A DNA stretch of 64,000 bases. Source: Salinibacterium sp. G-O1 (lineage in GTDB: Bacteria; Actinomycetota; Actinomycetes; Actinomycetales; Microbacteriaceae). The first letter of the stretch is position 1. Each line of letters begins with the position of its first letter. Where the stretch lies: positions 868,001-932,000 of the forward strand of contig NZ_JASISV010000001.1 in NCBI RefSeq assembly GCF_030063305.1, in the 5' to 3' direction. The notes under the pieces are model-generated. The model searched no databases. It worked only from the letters and a program-made list of their open reading frames with translations, and was not told the DNA's origin. The position numbers were made by a program, and so were the translations under genes. This document shows positions 1 through 10,173 of this stretch, one piece after another.

Positions 1-545
1 ATGTTGCGGACGTCGTGGTGTCTGGCGGGCAGAAGTGGGCACGCTCGGGCTGGGGCACCGGCTTTCTTGCGCTGAGCGATCGTGCCGCCGAACGACTCGT
101 TCCCGTCTTCTCGGGATTCTCCGCGACCGACGCTGATGACCTTCCGGTCGACGCAGTGTTGCCGCCCACCAATGGCGCAGCAGCGTTCGAGGTGAGCCGT
201 CCCGATCCGATCGCTCAGGCGCGGTTCGCCGGCGCACTCGAAGAGATCGCCGAGGTGGGCGTCGCCGCCATCAACCTCAGGATCCTGCAGCAGACCGCGA
301 AGATCATCGATTTCGCCGACGAGTTCACGCTCGAGGTCGAGTCACCGCGCGATGAAGCCGAGCGCGCTGGCATCGTGGTCGTCGCGCCGCCGGCAGGCAA
401 GCTGACTGCCCTCACCGCAGCCCTCCACAACCACGGCGTTACCGTGACGATCAGGGAGGGCGCCGTGCGACTCAGCCCCCATGTCACCACCGACGCCGCC
501 ACCTTCGACATGCTGAGGGCAGCCCTGGTGGCGTACTCCTCCTGA
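1..545 (+). CDS. PLP-dependent class V aminotransferase, 3' part
   Basis: The gene enters from the left edge; about 180 C-terminal residues are visible and the frame is open from position 3. The stretch [12 protein letters not shown] at the start of the visible part resembles the segment around the PLP-binding lysine of class V (cysteine desulfurase/kynureninase-like) aminotransferases, so that lysine would be about visible residue 11. The rest fits the small C-terminal domain, ending in a segment ([17 protein letters not shown]) typical of the family's last strand and substrate-binding region. The N-terminal half is missing, so the substrate cannot be named. It ends 193 bp before the PhoH gene start. 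Confidence 0.75.
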   Translation, partial: VADVVVSGGQKWARSGWGTGFLALSDRAAERLVPVFSGFSATDADDLPVDAVLPPTNGAAAFEVSRPDPIAQARFAGALEEIAEVGVAAINLRILQQTAKIIDFADEFTLEVESPRDEAERAGIVVVAPPAGKLTALTAALHNHGVTVTIREGAVRLSPHVTTDAATFDMLRAALVAYSS

Positions 546-553
546 TCGACGCG

Positions 554-571
554 CGGAAGTTTTACCTTCCG
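554..571. terminator. Small hairpin after the aminotransferase gene
   Basis: CGGAAG and CTTCCG face each other across a 6-nt loop, 9 bp after the aminotransferase stop. There is no T tract, so termination is only a guess. The remaining ~165 bp up to the PhoH gene contain no other structure I can support. Confidence 0.3.
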
Positions 572-738
572 GACACATTCGCTTGGCGTGTCGGCGCGCG
601 GCACGCGGCGCCGAGCGCTTAGCGTCAGAGTTATCAGGCACGGCGCCTGGTCGAGGCGGCCATGTAAGTTCGCTTCGCAACTCCTGGCCGTCTTCGCAGA
701 CTGGATCCGAGTGCACAGCACCCGGGGATGGAGTGCAC

Positions 739-2097
739 GTGGCCGAGCTAGCAAACCCGACGTCGAAGTTGAACGAGTCGCGAACGGGAGGCTCAGGCAC
801 ATCGCAGCTCGAGCGCACCTACGTTCTCGATACGTCTGTGCTTCTCTCGGATCCGAAATCGATCTTCCGTTTCGCTGAGCATCACGTGGTGCTGCCGGTG
901 ATTGTCATCACCGAGCTAGAGGCGAAACGCAACGATCCCGAGATCGGATACTTCGCCAGGCAGGCGCTGCGTAATCTCGACGAACTCCGCGTACAGCATG
1001 AGCGGCTCGACTTCCCGATCTCCGTCGGCGATGGTGGATCGCTGCGGGTCGAGCTCAACCACTCCAATATGTCGGTGCTGCCGTCGGGGCTCCAGCTCGG
1101 CGATAACGACAGCCGCATCCTTGCGGTCGCCCTCAACCTCGCCAACGACGGCCTCGCCGTCACCGTCGTCTCGAAAGACCTCCCACTGCGTGTGAAGGCG
1201 GCATCCATCGGCCTTGCCGCTGAGGAATATCGCGCCGAGCTCGCGGTCGACTCGGGCTGGACCGGTCAGCAGGACATCGACCTGTCGTCGGGCCAGATGG
1301 CGCAGCTCTACGACAACGAGGAACTGCATTCGCGAGTGATCGAGGATCTGCCCGTGAACACTGGCCTGATCATCCATTCTGATCGCGGTTCCGCGCTCGG
1401 CAGGGTGTCCGGTCGCGGCGAGATGAAACTGGTGCGTGGAGACCGCGACATTTTCGGCCTGCACGGGCGTTCAGCCGAGCAGAGGCTGGCGATCGACATG
1501 CTGCTCGATCCCGAGATCGGGATCGTTTCGCTGGGCGGTCGGGCTGGCACCGGCAAGTCGGCGCTCGCACTGTGCGCTGGCCTCGAGGCTGTGCTCGAGA
1601 AGCAGCAACATCGCAAGATCATGGTGTTCCGCCCGCTGTACGCGGTTGGCGGCCAGGAGCTCGGCTTCCTGCCAGGTGATGCCTCAGAGAAGATGAACCC
1701 GTGGGCTCAGGCCGTGTTCGACACACTGGGTTCCATCGTGTCCCAGAACGTACTCGATGAGGTTGTTGAGCGCGGCATTCTTGAGGTGCTGCCCCTCACG
1801 CACATCCGCGGTCGATCGCTGCACGACGCTTTCGTGATCGTGGATGAAGCGCAATCCCTCGAGCGCAACGTGCTGCTCACCGTCCTCAGCCGCATCGGAC
1901 AGAACTCCCGCGTCGTGCTCACCCACGACGTCGCCCAGCGCGACAACCTGAGGGTTGGTCGTCATGACGGTGTCGCCTCCGTGATCGAAACGCTCAAGGG
2001 GCATGCACTCTTCGGTCACATCACACTCACCCGTTCCGAGCGCTCCGCCATCGCCGCGCTCGTGACCGAGATGCTCGAATCGAACGAATTGGCCTAA
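739..2097 (+). CDS. PhoH family protein with N-terminal PIN domain (PhoH2 type)
   Basis: This 452-residue protein combines a PIN-like RNase domain with a PhoH ATPase/helicase-like domain, the PhoH2 architecture known from actinobacterial toxin-antitoxin-like RNA-processing proteins. The PIN part starts at about residue 28 ([12 protein letters not shown], first acidic residue D31) and continues with [10 protein letters not shown]. The PhoH part carries a Walker [10 protein letters not shown] near residues 266-274 and a Walker B DEAQ near residue 369, with THDVAQRDN as the sensor region. I chose GTG 739 because conserved sequence begins soon after it and GGGGATGGAG lies just upstream; GTG 733 is possible and a far-upstream TTG is unlikely. 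It is cytosolic. The RNase role is family knowledge. Confidence 0.88.
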   Translation: MAELANPTSKLNESRTGGSGTSQLERTYVLDTSVLLSDPKSIFRFAEHHVVLPVIVITELEAKRNDPEIGYFARQALRNLDELRVQHERLDFPISVGDGGSLRVELNHSNMSVLPSGLQLGDNDSRILAVALNLANDGLAVTVVSKDLPLRVKAASIGLAAEEYRAELAVDSGWTGQQDIDLSSGQMAQLYDNEELHSRVIEDLPVNTGLIIHSDRGSALGRVSGRGEMKLVRGDRDIFGLHGRSAEQRLAIDMLLDPEIGIVSLGGRAGTGKSALALCAGLEAVLEKQQHRKIMVFRPLYAVGGQELGFLPGDASEKMNPWAQAVFDTLGSIVSQNVLDEVVERGILEVLPLTHIRGRSLHDAFVIVDEAQSLERNVLLTVLSRIGQNSRVVLTHDVAQRDNLRVGRHDGVASVIETLKGHALFGHITLTRSERSAIAALVTEMLESNELA

Positions 2098-2104
2098 CAG
2101 AAAT

Positions 2105-2126
2105 CCCGCGTCATGGTCGCCGCGGG
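2105..2126 (+). terminator. GC hairpin after phoH-like gene
   Basis: CCCGCG pairs with CGCGGG across a 10-nt loop, 7 bp after the PhoH stop. No T tract follows, so it may be a weak or Rho-assisted terminator. Confidence 0.4.
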
Positions 2127-2157
2127 GGTCGCATTACCGGTTTCGAAGAAGACCGCA

Positions 2158-2163
2158 TAGGGT
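2158..2163 (+). promoter_or_regulatory. -10 hexamer TAGGGT for the 2171 gene, leaderless spacing
   Basis: TAGGGT ends 7 nt before the GTG start at 2171, the distance expected if transcription begins at the start codon. There is no purine-rich ribosome binding site in the gap. Confidence 0.5.
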
Positions 2164-2170
2164 CTAATTC

Positions 2171-2932
2171 GTGAGCTGGGTATTCGGGGCCCTTGCGGTG
2201 ACTTTGGGGATTGTGTTCCTGTGGGGACTTTTCGCACCGCGGTCTCAGTGGCGAACCCTCTCGGCCTGGCTGGTGTCGAATCCGGGCGCCAATGAGCCCG
2301 GAGGCGCCGCCTACGGGTGGCGCAGGCTGCTGTCCGGCCTGGGAGTGCTGGCGCTGCTCATCGTGGCTGGTTCGGCCTATTCCGCAAATCTTGCACGACA
2401 GCCGCGCCCCGGGCTGCCCCCCACCGCCCTGGAGCAAATGTGGGGTTCTCCCACGCCGCACCTCGTCGACCGGGTCGTCGATCCGCTCACCACGCCGCCA
2501 GAGGGACTCGTGGAGGAGGCCCCGCTGGGCTTCCAGAACCTTGACGACGCTCGGCCGGCCTATCTGCGTCTGCTGCCCAAATTTTCGATGCTGGGCGATA
2601 CCCGTGTGCCCGGCTACATCGGTTCGACCGCGCGCTCGGACGTGTCGGCCACGGGATCCGCCAGCCTGGTCGTCAACGTCAGGGGACCGCTGTTGTGCAT
2701 CCCCAGGGAACTCGTCGTGATCGAGAGCGAGACGGACATCAAGATCGCCGTCTACTACGGCCGCCCCGATTCGCTCTCGGGCAACCCTCCGGACCATGTT
2801 GCGGGATGCGCGACAGAAGGCGCCGTGACCAGCTCCGTGCTCATCCCGATCGAACTCGCGGGCCCGGTCGGCGACCGGGTGGTGCAGAACCTGGCGGGCG
2901 ACCCGGTACCTGAGGTCGGGATCATCGAATAG
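2171..2932 (+). CDS. Uncharacterised membrane-anchored protein (253 aa)
   Basis: I do not recognise this family. The protein has an N-terminal hydrophobic segment (residues about 3-20), a short basic loop, a second hydrophobic segment near residues 55-75 (LSGLGVLALLIVAGSAYSANL), then an approximately 175-residue domain probably outside the membrane. That domain holds two cysteines, in PLLCIPREL and VAGCATEG, that could form a disulfide. It stands alone between the PhoH gene and convergent fumC. The GTG start has no ribosome binding site but sits 7 nt after a TAGGGT hexamer, so the mRNA may be leaderless. Function unknown. Confidence 0.7.
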   Translation: MSWVFGALAVTLGIVFLWGLFAPRSQWRTLSAWLVSNPGANEPGGAAYGWRRLLSGLGVLALLIVAGSAYSANLARQPRPGLPPTALEQMWGSPTPHLVDRVVDPLTTPPEGLVEEAPLGFQNLDDARPAYLRLLPKFSMLGDTRVPGYIGSTARSDVSATGSASLVVNVRGPLLCIPRELVVIESETDIKIAVYYGRPDSLSGNPPDHVAGCATEGAVTSSVLIPIELAGPVGDRVVQNLAGDPVPEVGIIE

Positions 2933-2937
2933 CTACT

Positions 2938-2962
2938 CCGGCGCTGACCATTGGCGCGCCGG
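2938..2962. terminator. Shared hairpin between convergent genes (2932 and fumC)
   Basis: CCGGCGC at 2938-2944 pairs with GCGCCGG at 2956-2962. It lies in the 43-bp gap between two converging stop codons and could serve both strands. Confidence 0.45.
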
Positions 2963-2975
2963 TGCTGCGCGCGGT

Positions 2976-4385
2976 CTAGCCGGGGTGGGTCATCGACATG
3001 ACGTCGAGGGCCACATCCAGCTGCTCCAAAGTGACCTCTCCGCGCTCGACGAAGCCGAGGTCGATGACGGCCTCGCGCACGGTGAGGCTCTTGGCGACGG
3101 AGTGCTTGGCGATCTTCGCCGCGGCCTCGTAGCCGATGATCTTGTTGAGCGGGGTCACGATCGATGGCGACGATTCGGCCAACGCCCGCGCGCGCTCCAG
3201 GTTCGCTTCGAGCCCGTCGATCGTCTTGTCGGCGAGGGCCACTGATGAGTTCGCCAGCAGGCGAATCGACTCGAGCAGCGCGGTTCCCATCACCGGGATG
3301 GCCACGTTCAGCTCGAAGGAACCGGATGCGCCGCCCCAGGCGATCGTCGCGTCGTTGCCGATCACGCGCGCGCAGACCATCAACACGGCCTCAGGGATCA
3401 CCGGATTGACCTTGCCGGGCATGATGGATGAGCCGGGCTGCAGGTCGGGGATGTTGAGCTCACCGAGACCGGTGTTTGGCCCTGATCCCATCCAGCGCAG
3501 GTCGTTGCAGATCTTGGTGAGCGAGACCGCAAGCACCCGGAGAGCTCCCGATGCCTCGACGAGGCCGTCACGAGCACCCTGAGCCTCGAAGTGGTCCAGT
3601 GCTTCGGTGACGGGCAGGCCCGAGTCTTCGGCGAGCACAGCGATGACGCGCTGCGGGAATCCGGCGGGAGTGTTGATGCCGGTACCCGTGGCCGTGCCGC
3701 CGAGGGGAACCTCGGCGACGCGCACGATCGTCGAGTTGACGCGCTCAATGCCGAGACGTATCTGGCGGGCGTATCCTGCGAACTCCTGGCCGAGGGTGAC
3801 CGGGGTGGCATCCATCAGGTGGGTCCGCCCGGCCTTGACGGCGTCTTTCCAGAGCACCGCCTTGACCTCGAGGGACGCGGCGAGGTGCTCAAGAGCGGGG
3901 ATGAGGTCGTGCAGCAGGGCTCCGGTCACCGCGAGGTGCACCGAGGTGGGGAACACGTCGTTTGACGACTGGGACATGTTGACGTGGTCGTTGGGGTGCA
4001 CGGCAGACCCGAGAGACTCGGTCGCGAGGTTTGCGAGCACCTCGTTCATGTTCATGTTCGACGATGTGCCACTGCCGGTCTGGTAGATGTCTACGGGGAA
4101 CTGGTCGTGGTGCGATCCGGCGATGAGGGTGTCTGCGGCCGAGACGATCGCGGCCGAAACGCCGGAGTCGAGGATGCCCAGCTCGCCGTTGACGATCGCG
4201 GCAGCCCGCTTGATCCTGGCGAGAGCGACAATGTGAGCTGGCTCAAGTCCTGCTCCCGAGATGGGGAAGTTCTCGACAGCCCGCTGGGTCTGGGGGCCGT
4301 AGATCGCTGCGACGGGCACCAGCACCTCGCCCATGGTGTCGTGTTCGATCCTGAACTGTCCGTCTGGGGTTATGGAGCTGTTCAC
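2976..4385 (-). CDS. fumC: Class II fumarate hydratase
   Basis: This TCA-cycle enzyme hydrates fumarate to malate and needs no iron-sulfur cluster. The 469-residue length matches the family. The fumarase/aspartase signature [11 protein letters not shown] lies near residues 316-326, preceded by the [14 protein letters not shown] and [12 protein letters not shown] segments of the superfamily. The frame continues upstream, but GTG 4385 is the right start: AGAAGGA precedes it and the family's N-terminal sequence ([11 protein letters not shown]) follows directly. It is the last gene of a minus-strand series xseA-xseB-DUF4245-carbonic anhydrase-fumC, 46 bp after the carbonic anhydrase stop. Confidence 0.95.
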   Translation of the reverse strand: MNSSITPDGQFRIEHDTMGEVLVPVAAIYGPQTQRAVENFPISGAGLEPAHIVALARIKRAAAIVNGELGILDSGVSAAIVSAADTLIAGSHHDQFPVDIYQTGSGTSSNMNMNEVLANLATESLGSAVHPNDHVNMSQSSNDVFPTSVHLAVTGALLHDLIPALEHLAASLEVKAVLWKDAVKAGRTHLMDATPVTLGQEFAGYARQIRLGIERVNSTIVRVAEVPLGGTATGTGINTPAGFPQRVIAVLAEDSGLPVTEALDHFEAQGARDGLVEASGALRVLAVSLTKICNDLRWMGSGPNTGLGELNIPDLQPGSSIMPGKVNPVIPEAVLMVCARVIGNDATIAWGGASGSFELNVAIPVMGTALLESIRLLANSSVALADKTIDGLEANLERARALAESSPSIVTPLNKIIGYEAAAKIAKHSVAKSLTVREAVIDLGFVERGEVTLEQLDVALDVMSMTHPG

Positions 4386-4431
4386 GGCGCTGTGTCGTCC
4401 TTCTCTGGGGCGTTGGGGATGTTGTTGCTGG

Positions 4432-5094
4432 TCAGACCGTGCCGACGATGACATCGGGAACGGCCTGGCCTTCGAGCAGGCGATAGTTCGCGCCCACCAC
4501 AGCCAGCGTACCGGCGGCAACAGCGTCGCTGATGAGTTCTGAGCTCTCGAGCAGTTCGGCGATGGTATCTCGAAGGTGCTCGCGACCGACATCCTGTGCA
4601 TCTATATTGCTGACGTCGAGTGGGTCTGCGCTGCCGCCCACCCGTCGCACCGCGGGAATGATCTTCGAGATCAGGTTCGTGATGTGCGGCGGGAGCACCG
4701 GTGCGTCGGCTCCCTGCGAGTCGATGGCGGCGCGCACAGCGCCACAGCTGTCGTGGCCGAGCACGAGGATCAGTGGCACGTCCAGGACGCTCACCGCGTA
4801 TTCCAGAGATCCAATTACGGAGCTGGAGATGACCTGGCCCGCGTTTCGCACGACGAAAAGATCGCCGATGCCTTTGTCGAAGATGATCTCGGCGGCCAGT
4901 CGCGAGTCGCTGCATCCGAAGAGCGCCGCGTGCGGAGTCTGCTGCTCGACGAGGGCTTCGCGTCGCTCGACGTCCTGGCGTGGATGCCGCGGCTCACCTC
5001 GCACGAATCGCTCGTTTCCGCGCAGCATCTCTGCCCAGACCTTGGCCGGGCTACGCCTTGGTGCGGTTGCGGTTGCTGATGCGTTGTCGGTCAT
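4432..5094 (-). CDS. Beta-class carbonic anhydrase
   Basis: The 220-residue protein interconverts CO2 and bicarbonate with a zinc ion held by C61, D63 (in CSDSR, with R65 gating), H114 and C117 (GHDSC). All the beta-class metal ligands are therefore present. No signal peptide is visible, so it is cytosolic. Its ATG overlaps the stop of the preceding DUF4245 gene as ATGA, implying translational coupling. In other actinobacteria as I remember them, glpX usually sits between the DUF4245 gene and fumC; here the anhydrase is in that place and glpX lies at 14.9 kb. Confidence 0.93.
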   Translation of the reverse strand: MTDNASATATAPRRSPAKVWAEMLRGNERFVRGEPRHPRQDVERREALVEQQTPHAALFGCSDSRLAAEIIFDKGIGDLFVVRNAGQVISSSVIGSLEYAVSVLDVPLILVLGHDSCGAVRAAIDSQGADAPVLPPHITNLISKIIPAVRRVGGSADPLDVSNIDAQDVGREHLRDTIAELLESSELISDAVAAGTLAVVGANYRLLEGQAVPDVIVGTV

Positions 5095-5720
5095 TGTGCA
5101 TTCACCTCAGCAGCGATCGTAGTGGCGAGAGCTACGAATTCCGCGTCATCGGCGGTGCCGTGCAGCACGATCGTGCTGCCTCCCGTGATGGTGACGAGCG
5201 AGTACGCGAAGTTGCCGGGCGAGCGGGAATCCCGCTGGTCGAATTCCGACCACGTAACGCCGTCTATCGTGACGGATCCGGTCTCCCTGGCGTTGTTGAG
5301 AATTGCCGCCTGCCAGGTCGGGTTGGCGTCGATTCCCTGGTTCAGCGCAATGAATTGCGTGTCGGGGGTGATGAACCCGATGTACCAGGTGGGAACCTGC
5401 TCCGTCGTTTCGAAGCGGGCATCGTTGGCCGTCCACGTGTCGGGCAGAGCTGGCGCGAGCAGCGGCTCCGGCGAGTTGACCTGGGCCTGGCTGGCGATCG
5501 TCTCGTAGTCGATGGATTCCGCGGGCGCGGGAGTGGGGCGCACGACCACGATGATGAGAAAAGCAACGATGGCGAGCGACGCGACTGTGGCGCCGATCAG
5601 ATTCAACGCCGTCTGGTTCGCGCGATGCTTGCGGGAGTTCTCGGCCTTGCGTTGTGCCGTTTCTTCGGCTGTCTCTGGCCGGCCGAGCTCAGCGACGATT
5701 GCGGGTTTCTTGGAAGCCAC
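5091..5720 (-). CDS. DUF4245-type membrane-anchored protein
   Basis: This 209-residue protein has a charged cytoplasmic N-terminus, one transmembrane helix near residues 37-60 (GATVASLAIVAFLIIVVV) and an extracytoplasmic domain of about 150 residues of the DUF4245 kind (LPDTWTANDARFE, VTWSEFDQRD, VLHGTADDAEF). The function of the family is unknown to me. GTG 5720 is preferred over upstream codons because the conserved sequence begins there and it lies 8 bp after the xseB stop. It overlaps the carbonic anhydrase start by 4 bp. Confidence 0.8.
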   Translation of the reverse strand: MASKKPAIVAELGRPETAEETAQRKAENSRKHRANQTALNLIGATVASLAIVAFLIIVVVRPTPAPAESIDYETIASQAQVNSPEPLLAPALPDTWTANDARFETTEQVPTWYIGFITPDTQFIALNQGIDANPTWQAAILNNARETGSVTIDGVTWSEFDQRDSRSPGNFAYSLVTITGGSTIVLHGTADDAEFVALATTIAAEVNAQ

Positions 5721-5728
5721 GGTGATCG

Positions 5729-5959
5729 TCAGGCCTGGTCGGTGGTGGCGCTTGAGCCGCGGGCGGCATCCAGCCGGGCTCGCGCACCGATAAGCCATTC
5801 CTCGCAGCGGGTGGCAAGAGCCTCGCCGCGCTCCCAGAGTGCCAGCGACTGTTCGAGGCTGGATGATCCCTGCTCGAGTTCGCCGACTACGCGGATCAGC
5901 TCATCGCGAGCCTGTTCATAGCTGAACTCGCTTATGTCGTTTTTCGGTTCGGCAGCCAC
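5729..5959 (-). CDS. xseB: Exodeoxyribonuclease VII small subunit
   Basis: This 76-residue helical protein carries the family pattern SYEQARDELIRVVGELEQG followed by SLEQSLALWERGEAL. XseB subunits bind the XseA large subunit to form the exonuclease that degrades single-stranded DNA from both ends. It starts 9 bp after the xseA stop, so the two are co-transcribed. Length is typical. Confidence 0.95.
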   Translation of the reverse strand: MAAEPKNDISEFSYEQARDELIRVVGELEQGSSSLEQSLALWERGEALATRCEEWLIGARARLDAARGSSATTDQA

Positions 5960-5968
5960 AATTTCAGT

Positions 5969-7237
5969 CTATCCGCGACCGGAGTCACCGGCTGCGTCGA
6001 CCGGTTTCTGTGCAGAGGGCTGGCCGCCGCCCGAATCGATGACCGTCGCGGCCAGCTTGCCGACCGCCACAGTCAGCACCAGCTGCGTGCCGACCGGCGC
6101 GTCTGCAGCGTCGCGAACCGCCGTGCCATCGGGGCGCTGAGCGATTGCGTAGCCGCGTTCGAGGGTGCGCTGCGGAGACAGTGCACGCAGCTGGCCCGTC
6201 AGCTCGGCGACGCCGGTATGCGCACGTTCGAGTCGACGCTCGATGAGCTCGTGGCTGCGGGCGACATACCGGGTCAGTTCTTCAGAGCGTGAATCGATCA
6301 TCGACGCGGGAGTGGCAAGAACAGGTCGTGACCGGAGCGTGCCCAGCCGGTCGACCTCGGTCGAGATGCGCTGCGTGATCCTGAGCCTCATCCCGCTTCT
6401 GGCCTGCTGAACTCTCGCAAGTTCGTCGCTGACGTCCGGTACAACTCGCTTTGCGGCGTCGGTGGGGGTGGATGCCCGCAGGTCGGCTACATCGTCGAGC
6501 ATCGGTCGGTCTGCCTCATGCCCGATCGCGCTGACCAACGGAGTCGACAGCGATGCGGCTGCCCGCAGCAGTGTCTCGTCGCTGAAGACCAGCAGGTTCT
6601 GGAAGTCACCGCCGCCGCGCGCCACGATGATGACGTCGACGTCAGGGTCGGCGTCAAGCGTGCGCATGGCCGAGATGACCTCGCCCACGGCCCTGTCGCC
6701 CTGCACCGCCGCGTGCACAACCCTGAACCTCACGGCAGGCCAGCGCAGTTGCGCGTTGCGCAGCACATCCTTTTCGGCGTCGCTGTCTTTGCCGGTGACG
6801 AGCCCGATGCAGCCGGGGAGGAAGGGGAGTGGCCGACGACGGTTGAACAGACCCTCGGCGAGAAGCTTCTGGCGCAGTCGTTCGAGGCGCTCGAGCAGGT
6901 CGCCGAGACCCACATGCTTCATCTCGAAGACCTGCATCGAGAGGGTTCCGCCCTTAACCCAGTAGTTCGGTTTGACGAGGGCGACGACGCGATCGCCCTG
7001 CTTCAGGTCGGCGGGAAGTTTCGCCTTGACCGACGACCAGATGGTAAACGAGATTGTCGCGTCTTCGTCGACGTCCTTGAGTTTTCCGTACACGTTGCCG
7101 CCGGAGACACCCCACTGGGTGATTTCGCCCTCGACCCACGCGGTGCCGAGTCGTTCGATCCAGCCGCGGATCTTGCCAGCGAAGACGGCGACTCCCCATG
7201 GCGCATCGGCTGTGGGCGGGGGGAGCTCGATCGACAT
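5969..7237 (-). CDS. xseA: Exodeoxyribonuclease VII large subunit
   Basis: The 422-residue catalytic subunit of exonuclease VII has an N-terminal OB-fold (WVEGEITQWGVSGGNVYGKL), the central nuclease domain with GLVTGKDSDAEKDV and VDVIIVARGGGDFQNL, and GHEADRPMLDDVADLRASTPT. It ends in a coiled-coil and the short tail LERGYAIAQRPDG. The ATG lies 7 nt after a TACCCT hexamer with no clear ribosome binding site, so a leaderless message is possible. It heads the minus-strand operon that runs to fumC and is divergent from ispH. Confidence 0.95.
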   Translation of the reverse strand: MSIELPPPTADAPWGVAVFAGKIRGWIERLGTAWVEGEITQWGVSGGNVYGKLKDVDEDATISFTIWSSVKAKLPADLKQGDRVVALVKPNYWVKGGTLSMQVFEMKHVGLGDLLERLERLRQKLLAEGLFNRRRPLPFLPGCIGLVTGKDSDAEKDVLRNAQLRWPAVRFRVVHAAVQGDRAVGEVISAMRTLDADPDVDVIIVARGGGDFQNLLVFSDETLLRAAASLSTPLVSAIGHEADRPMLDDVADLRASTPTDAAKRVVPDVSDELARVQQARSGMRLRITQRISTEVDRLGTLRSRPVLATPASMIDSRSEELTRYVARSHELIERRLERAHTGVAELTGQLRALSPQRTLERGYAIAQRPDGTAVRDAADAPVGTQLVLTVAVGKLAATVIDSGGGQPSAQKPVDAAGDSGRG

Positions 7238-7244
7238 GCTGCCA

Positions 7245-7250
7245 AGGGTA
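7245..7250 (-). promoter_or_regulatory. -10 hexamer TACCCT for xseA, leaderless spacing
   Basis: On the minus strand TACCCT ends 7 nt before the xseA ATG. This is a weak match taken alone but the same spacing recurs at many genes of the window. Confidence 0.35.
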
Positions 7251-7292
7251 GCCGGAGCCCCGGACGCCAGAACGCTCCCAGCCTGTCCCCGG

Positions 7293-7298
7293 TAGAAT
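7293..7298 (+). promoter_or_regulatory. -10 hexamer TAGAAT for ispH, leaderless spacing
   Basis: TAGAAT is close to the sigma-70 consensus and ends 7 nt before the GTG start. No Shine-Dalgarno sequence fits between, so the transcript probably starts at or next to the GTG. Confidence 0.6.
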
Positions 7299-7305
7299 CG
7301 CCTGT

Positions 7306-8430
7306 GTGACCACCATCTCGAACGGCAATGTCTCGGATCTCGAGATGCCGCGTGTTCCCGCCCTGCGAAACCGTCTCAAGGACAGGCCCGTCGCGGGCGG
7401 CAAGAGGGTGTTGCTGGCCGCGCCGCGCGGTTACTGCGCAGGAGTCGACCGGGCCGTAGTCGCGGTCGAGAAGGCGCTCGAGAATTACGGCGCTCCCGTG
7501 TACGTGCGCAAACAGATCGTCCACAACATCCACGTCGTGTCGACGCTGGAGCAAAAGGGTGCCATTTTCGTCGACGAGGTGGCCGAGGTGCCAATCGGTG
7601 CCCACGTCGTGTTCAGCGCCCACGGAGTCTCGCCCGCCGTCGTCCAGGGTGCAGCAGACCGTGAGCTGAACGCCATCGATGCAACCTGCCCCCTCGTCAC
7701 CAAGGTGCACCGGGAAGCCGCACGGTTCGCCAGGGATGACTACGAGATCCTCCTGATCGGCCACACCGGGCACGAGGAAGTCGAAGGCACCATGGGCCAC
7801 GCGCCCGAGCGCACCACCCTGGTCAACAGCCCGGCCGACGTTCCCAACATCGTGGTGAAAAACCCCGATCACCTCGTCTGGCTGTCGCAGACCACCCTCA
7901 GCGTCGACGAGACCATGGAGACTGTGCGCCTGCTGCGCGAGCGCTTCCCCAATCTGCAGGATCCGCCGAGCGACGACATCTGTTACGCCACCCAAAACCG
8001 CCAGGTTGCGATCAAGAAGGTCGCACAGGATGCCGACCTCGTGATCGTGGTGGGGAGCGCGAACAGCTCCAACACCGTCCGGCTCGTGGATGTGGCGCTC
8101 GAGTATGGCGCCGCGGCGGCGTATCGCGTCGACTACGCCAGCGAGATCAAGCAGGAGTGGCTCGACGGCGTGTCAACGGTGGGAGTGACGAGCGGGGCAT
8201 CCGTGCCGGAGGTGCTCGTCCAGGAGGTTCTCGCCGATCTGGCAGACGCTGGCTATGCGGATGTGAGCCAGGTCGTCACGGCCGAAGAAGACCTGATGTT
8301 CTCGCTGCCGAAAGAGCTTCGCAAGGATGCCGCAGGAAACCCGGATGAGCGCGCCCTGGGTGGTCGCATCCGTCAGCTCGACTGGCAGAAAGGCTCGGCC
8401 GGGCTGAGCAGCGGAGCTTCTGATGACTGA
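7306..8430 (+). CDS. ispH: 4-hydroxy-3-methylbut-2-enyl diphosphate reductase
   Basis: The last enzyme of the MEP isoprenoid pathway reduces HMBPP to IPP and DMAPP with a [4Fe-4S] cluster. The three cluster cysteines are C44 (PRGYCAGV), C128 (DATCPLV) and C226 ([11 protein letters not shown]); HTGHEE and the SNSxNT-like segment [11 protein letters not shown] are present. At 374 residues it has an N-terminal extension of about 30 residues before the conserved core, common in actinobacterial versions. It overlaps the following DUF6264-type gene by 8 bp. Confidence 0.97.
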   Translation: MTTISNGNVSDLEMPRVPALRNRLKDRPVAGGKRVLLAAPRGYCAGVDRAVVAVEKALENYGAPVYVRKQIVHNIHVVSTLEQKGAIFVDEVAEVPIGAHVVFSAHGVSPAVVQGAADRELNAIDATCPLVTKVHREAARFARDDYEILLIGHTGHEEVEGTMGHAPERTTLVNSPADVPNIVVKNPDHLVWLSQTTLSVDETMETVRLLRERFPNLQDPPSDDICYATQNRQVAIKKVAQDADLVIVVGSANSSNTVRLVDVALEYGAAAAYRVDYASEIKQEWLDGVSTVGVTSGASVPEVLVQEVLADLADAGYADVSQVVTAEEDLMFSLPKELRKDAAGNPDERALGGRIRQLDWQKGSAGLSSGASDD

Positions 8431-8935
8431 TGATCGACCGAGGCCGAAATACGGCGAGTATGCGCCGATCGGCAGTGTGCCGCCTGCCGCAGCACCCGAT
8501 CCGATCGTGGCTCAGACGAGCGCAAAGGCTGCCCCGAGCACGTCGGACTCGCTGCCCAAACGTCGAACCTGGGATGTTGCGCTCACCACGGCGCTGATGA
8601 TCGCCGGCGTCCTTGATGTTGTTGGCTCGTTCTCGAGGTTCGGCAATCTTGCCGCGACCCTGCGTGAGGTGTATGCGCAGCAGGGCCTGGGAACATTCAC
8701 AAACGATGCGCTCGCCAACGACATGGGCGTTGCCATCAATGTGGTCAGGGTTGTGTTGCTGGTCGCTGCCATCGGTTTGGGGCTGTGGCGTCTCGGTCAG
8801 AACAAGATCGCGTTCTGGATTCCGCTCGCGGCTGGCGTGCTGGCCATCATCGTGGTAACCGTGTGTTTGCTCGTGGTTGTCGTGTCAGATCCGGCTCTCG
8901 CCGAATACGTGGCGCAGCAGTCGACGGCTCCCTAG
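8423..8935 (+). CDS. DUF6264-like small membrane protein
   Basis: This 170-residue protein has a disordered, proline- and alanine-rich N-terminus beginning with [11 protein letters not shown]-like sequence, then three predicted membrane segments near residues 52-70, 105-125 and 132-155. I recall similar proteins downstream of ispH in Microbacteriaceae under DUF6264; the name is from memory. Start codon ATG overlaps the ispH end, so it is expressed with ispH. Function unknown. Confidence 0.75.
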   Translation: MTDDRPRPKYGEYAPIGSVPPAAAPDPIVAQTSAKAAPSTSDSLPKRRTWDVALTTALMIAGVLDVVGSFSRFGNLAATLREVYAQQGLGTFTNDALANDMGVAINVVRVVLLVAAIGLGLWRLGQNKIAFWIPLAAGVLAIIVVTVCLLVVVVSDPALAEYVAQQSTAP

Positions 8936-8952
8936 CTTTATCGGCAGGATGA

Positions 8953-8984
8953 CGCGATCGCCCCGGCAGGCCGGGACGATCGCG
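8953..8984. terminator. Bidirectional hairpin terminator between 8935 gene and fba
   Basis: CGCGATCG (8953-8960) pairs with CGATCGCG (8977-8984); one mismatch follows, then an inner CCCGG/CCGGG stem with loop CAGG. It sits between two converging stops and ends 6 bp from the fba stop. Confidence 0.65.
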
Positions 8985-8990
8985 CAACCG

Positions 8991-10016
<1,026 letters not shown>

Positions 10017-10066
10017 TGTTGTCTCCTCGTACGGTACCGATTACCGCTCTGGTCCGGCTCGCGTCG

Positions 10067-10072
10067 ATTCTA
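10067..10072 (-). promoter_or_regulatory. -10 hexamer TAGAAT for fbaA
   Basis: TAGAAT on the minus strand lies about 50 bp before the aldolase ATG, giving a leader of about 40 nt that includes the GAGGAGA ribosome binding site. The -35 is not clear. The 8-bp palindrome CGGTACCG lies within the leader. Confidence 0.45.
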
Positions 10073-10149
10073 TCCACCCCCTCGAAGAGGCGCGACCTGC
10101 TCACCGTCGCGGGACGATTCGGTGGGCACCGATACACTTACGACGATCA

Positions 10150-10162
10150 TTTCGTGACGAAA
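10150..10162 (+). promoter_or_regulatory. Candidate GntR autoregulatory operator
   Basis: TTTCGTGACGAAA is a perfect 13-bp palindrome around a central G. It lies just downstream of a possible -10 (TACACT, 10133-10138) and 11 bp before the GntR start. Its GT-n-AC core resembles operators of GntR-family regulators, so autorepression is a reasonable inference. Confidence 0.5.
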
Positions 10163-10173
10163 GGGCACAGCCG

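Noticed and set aside
583-738. TTG 583 as start of the PhoH-type protein
   Set aside because: The added 52 residues are Arg/Gly-rich with no family similarity, and a better GTG lies at 739.
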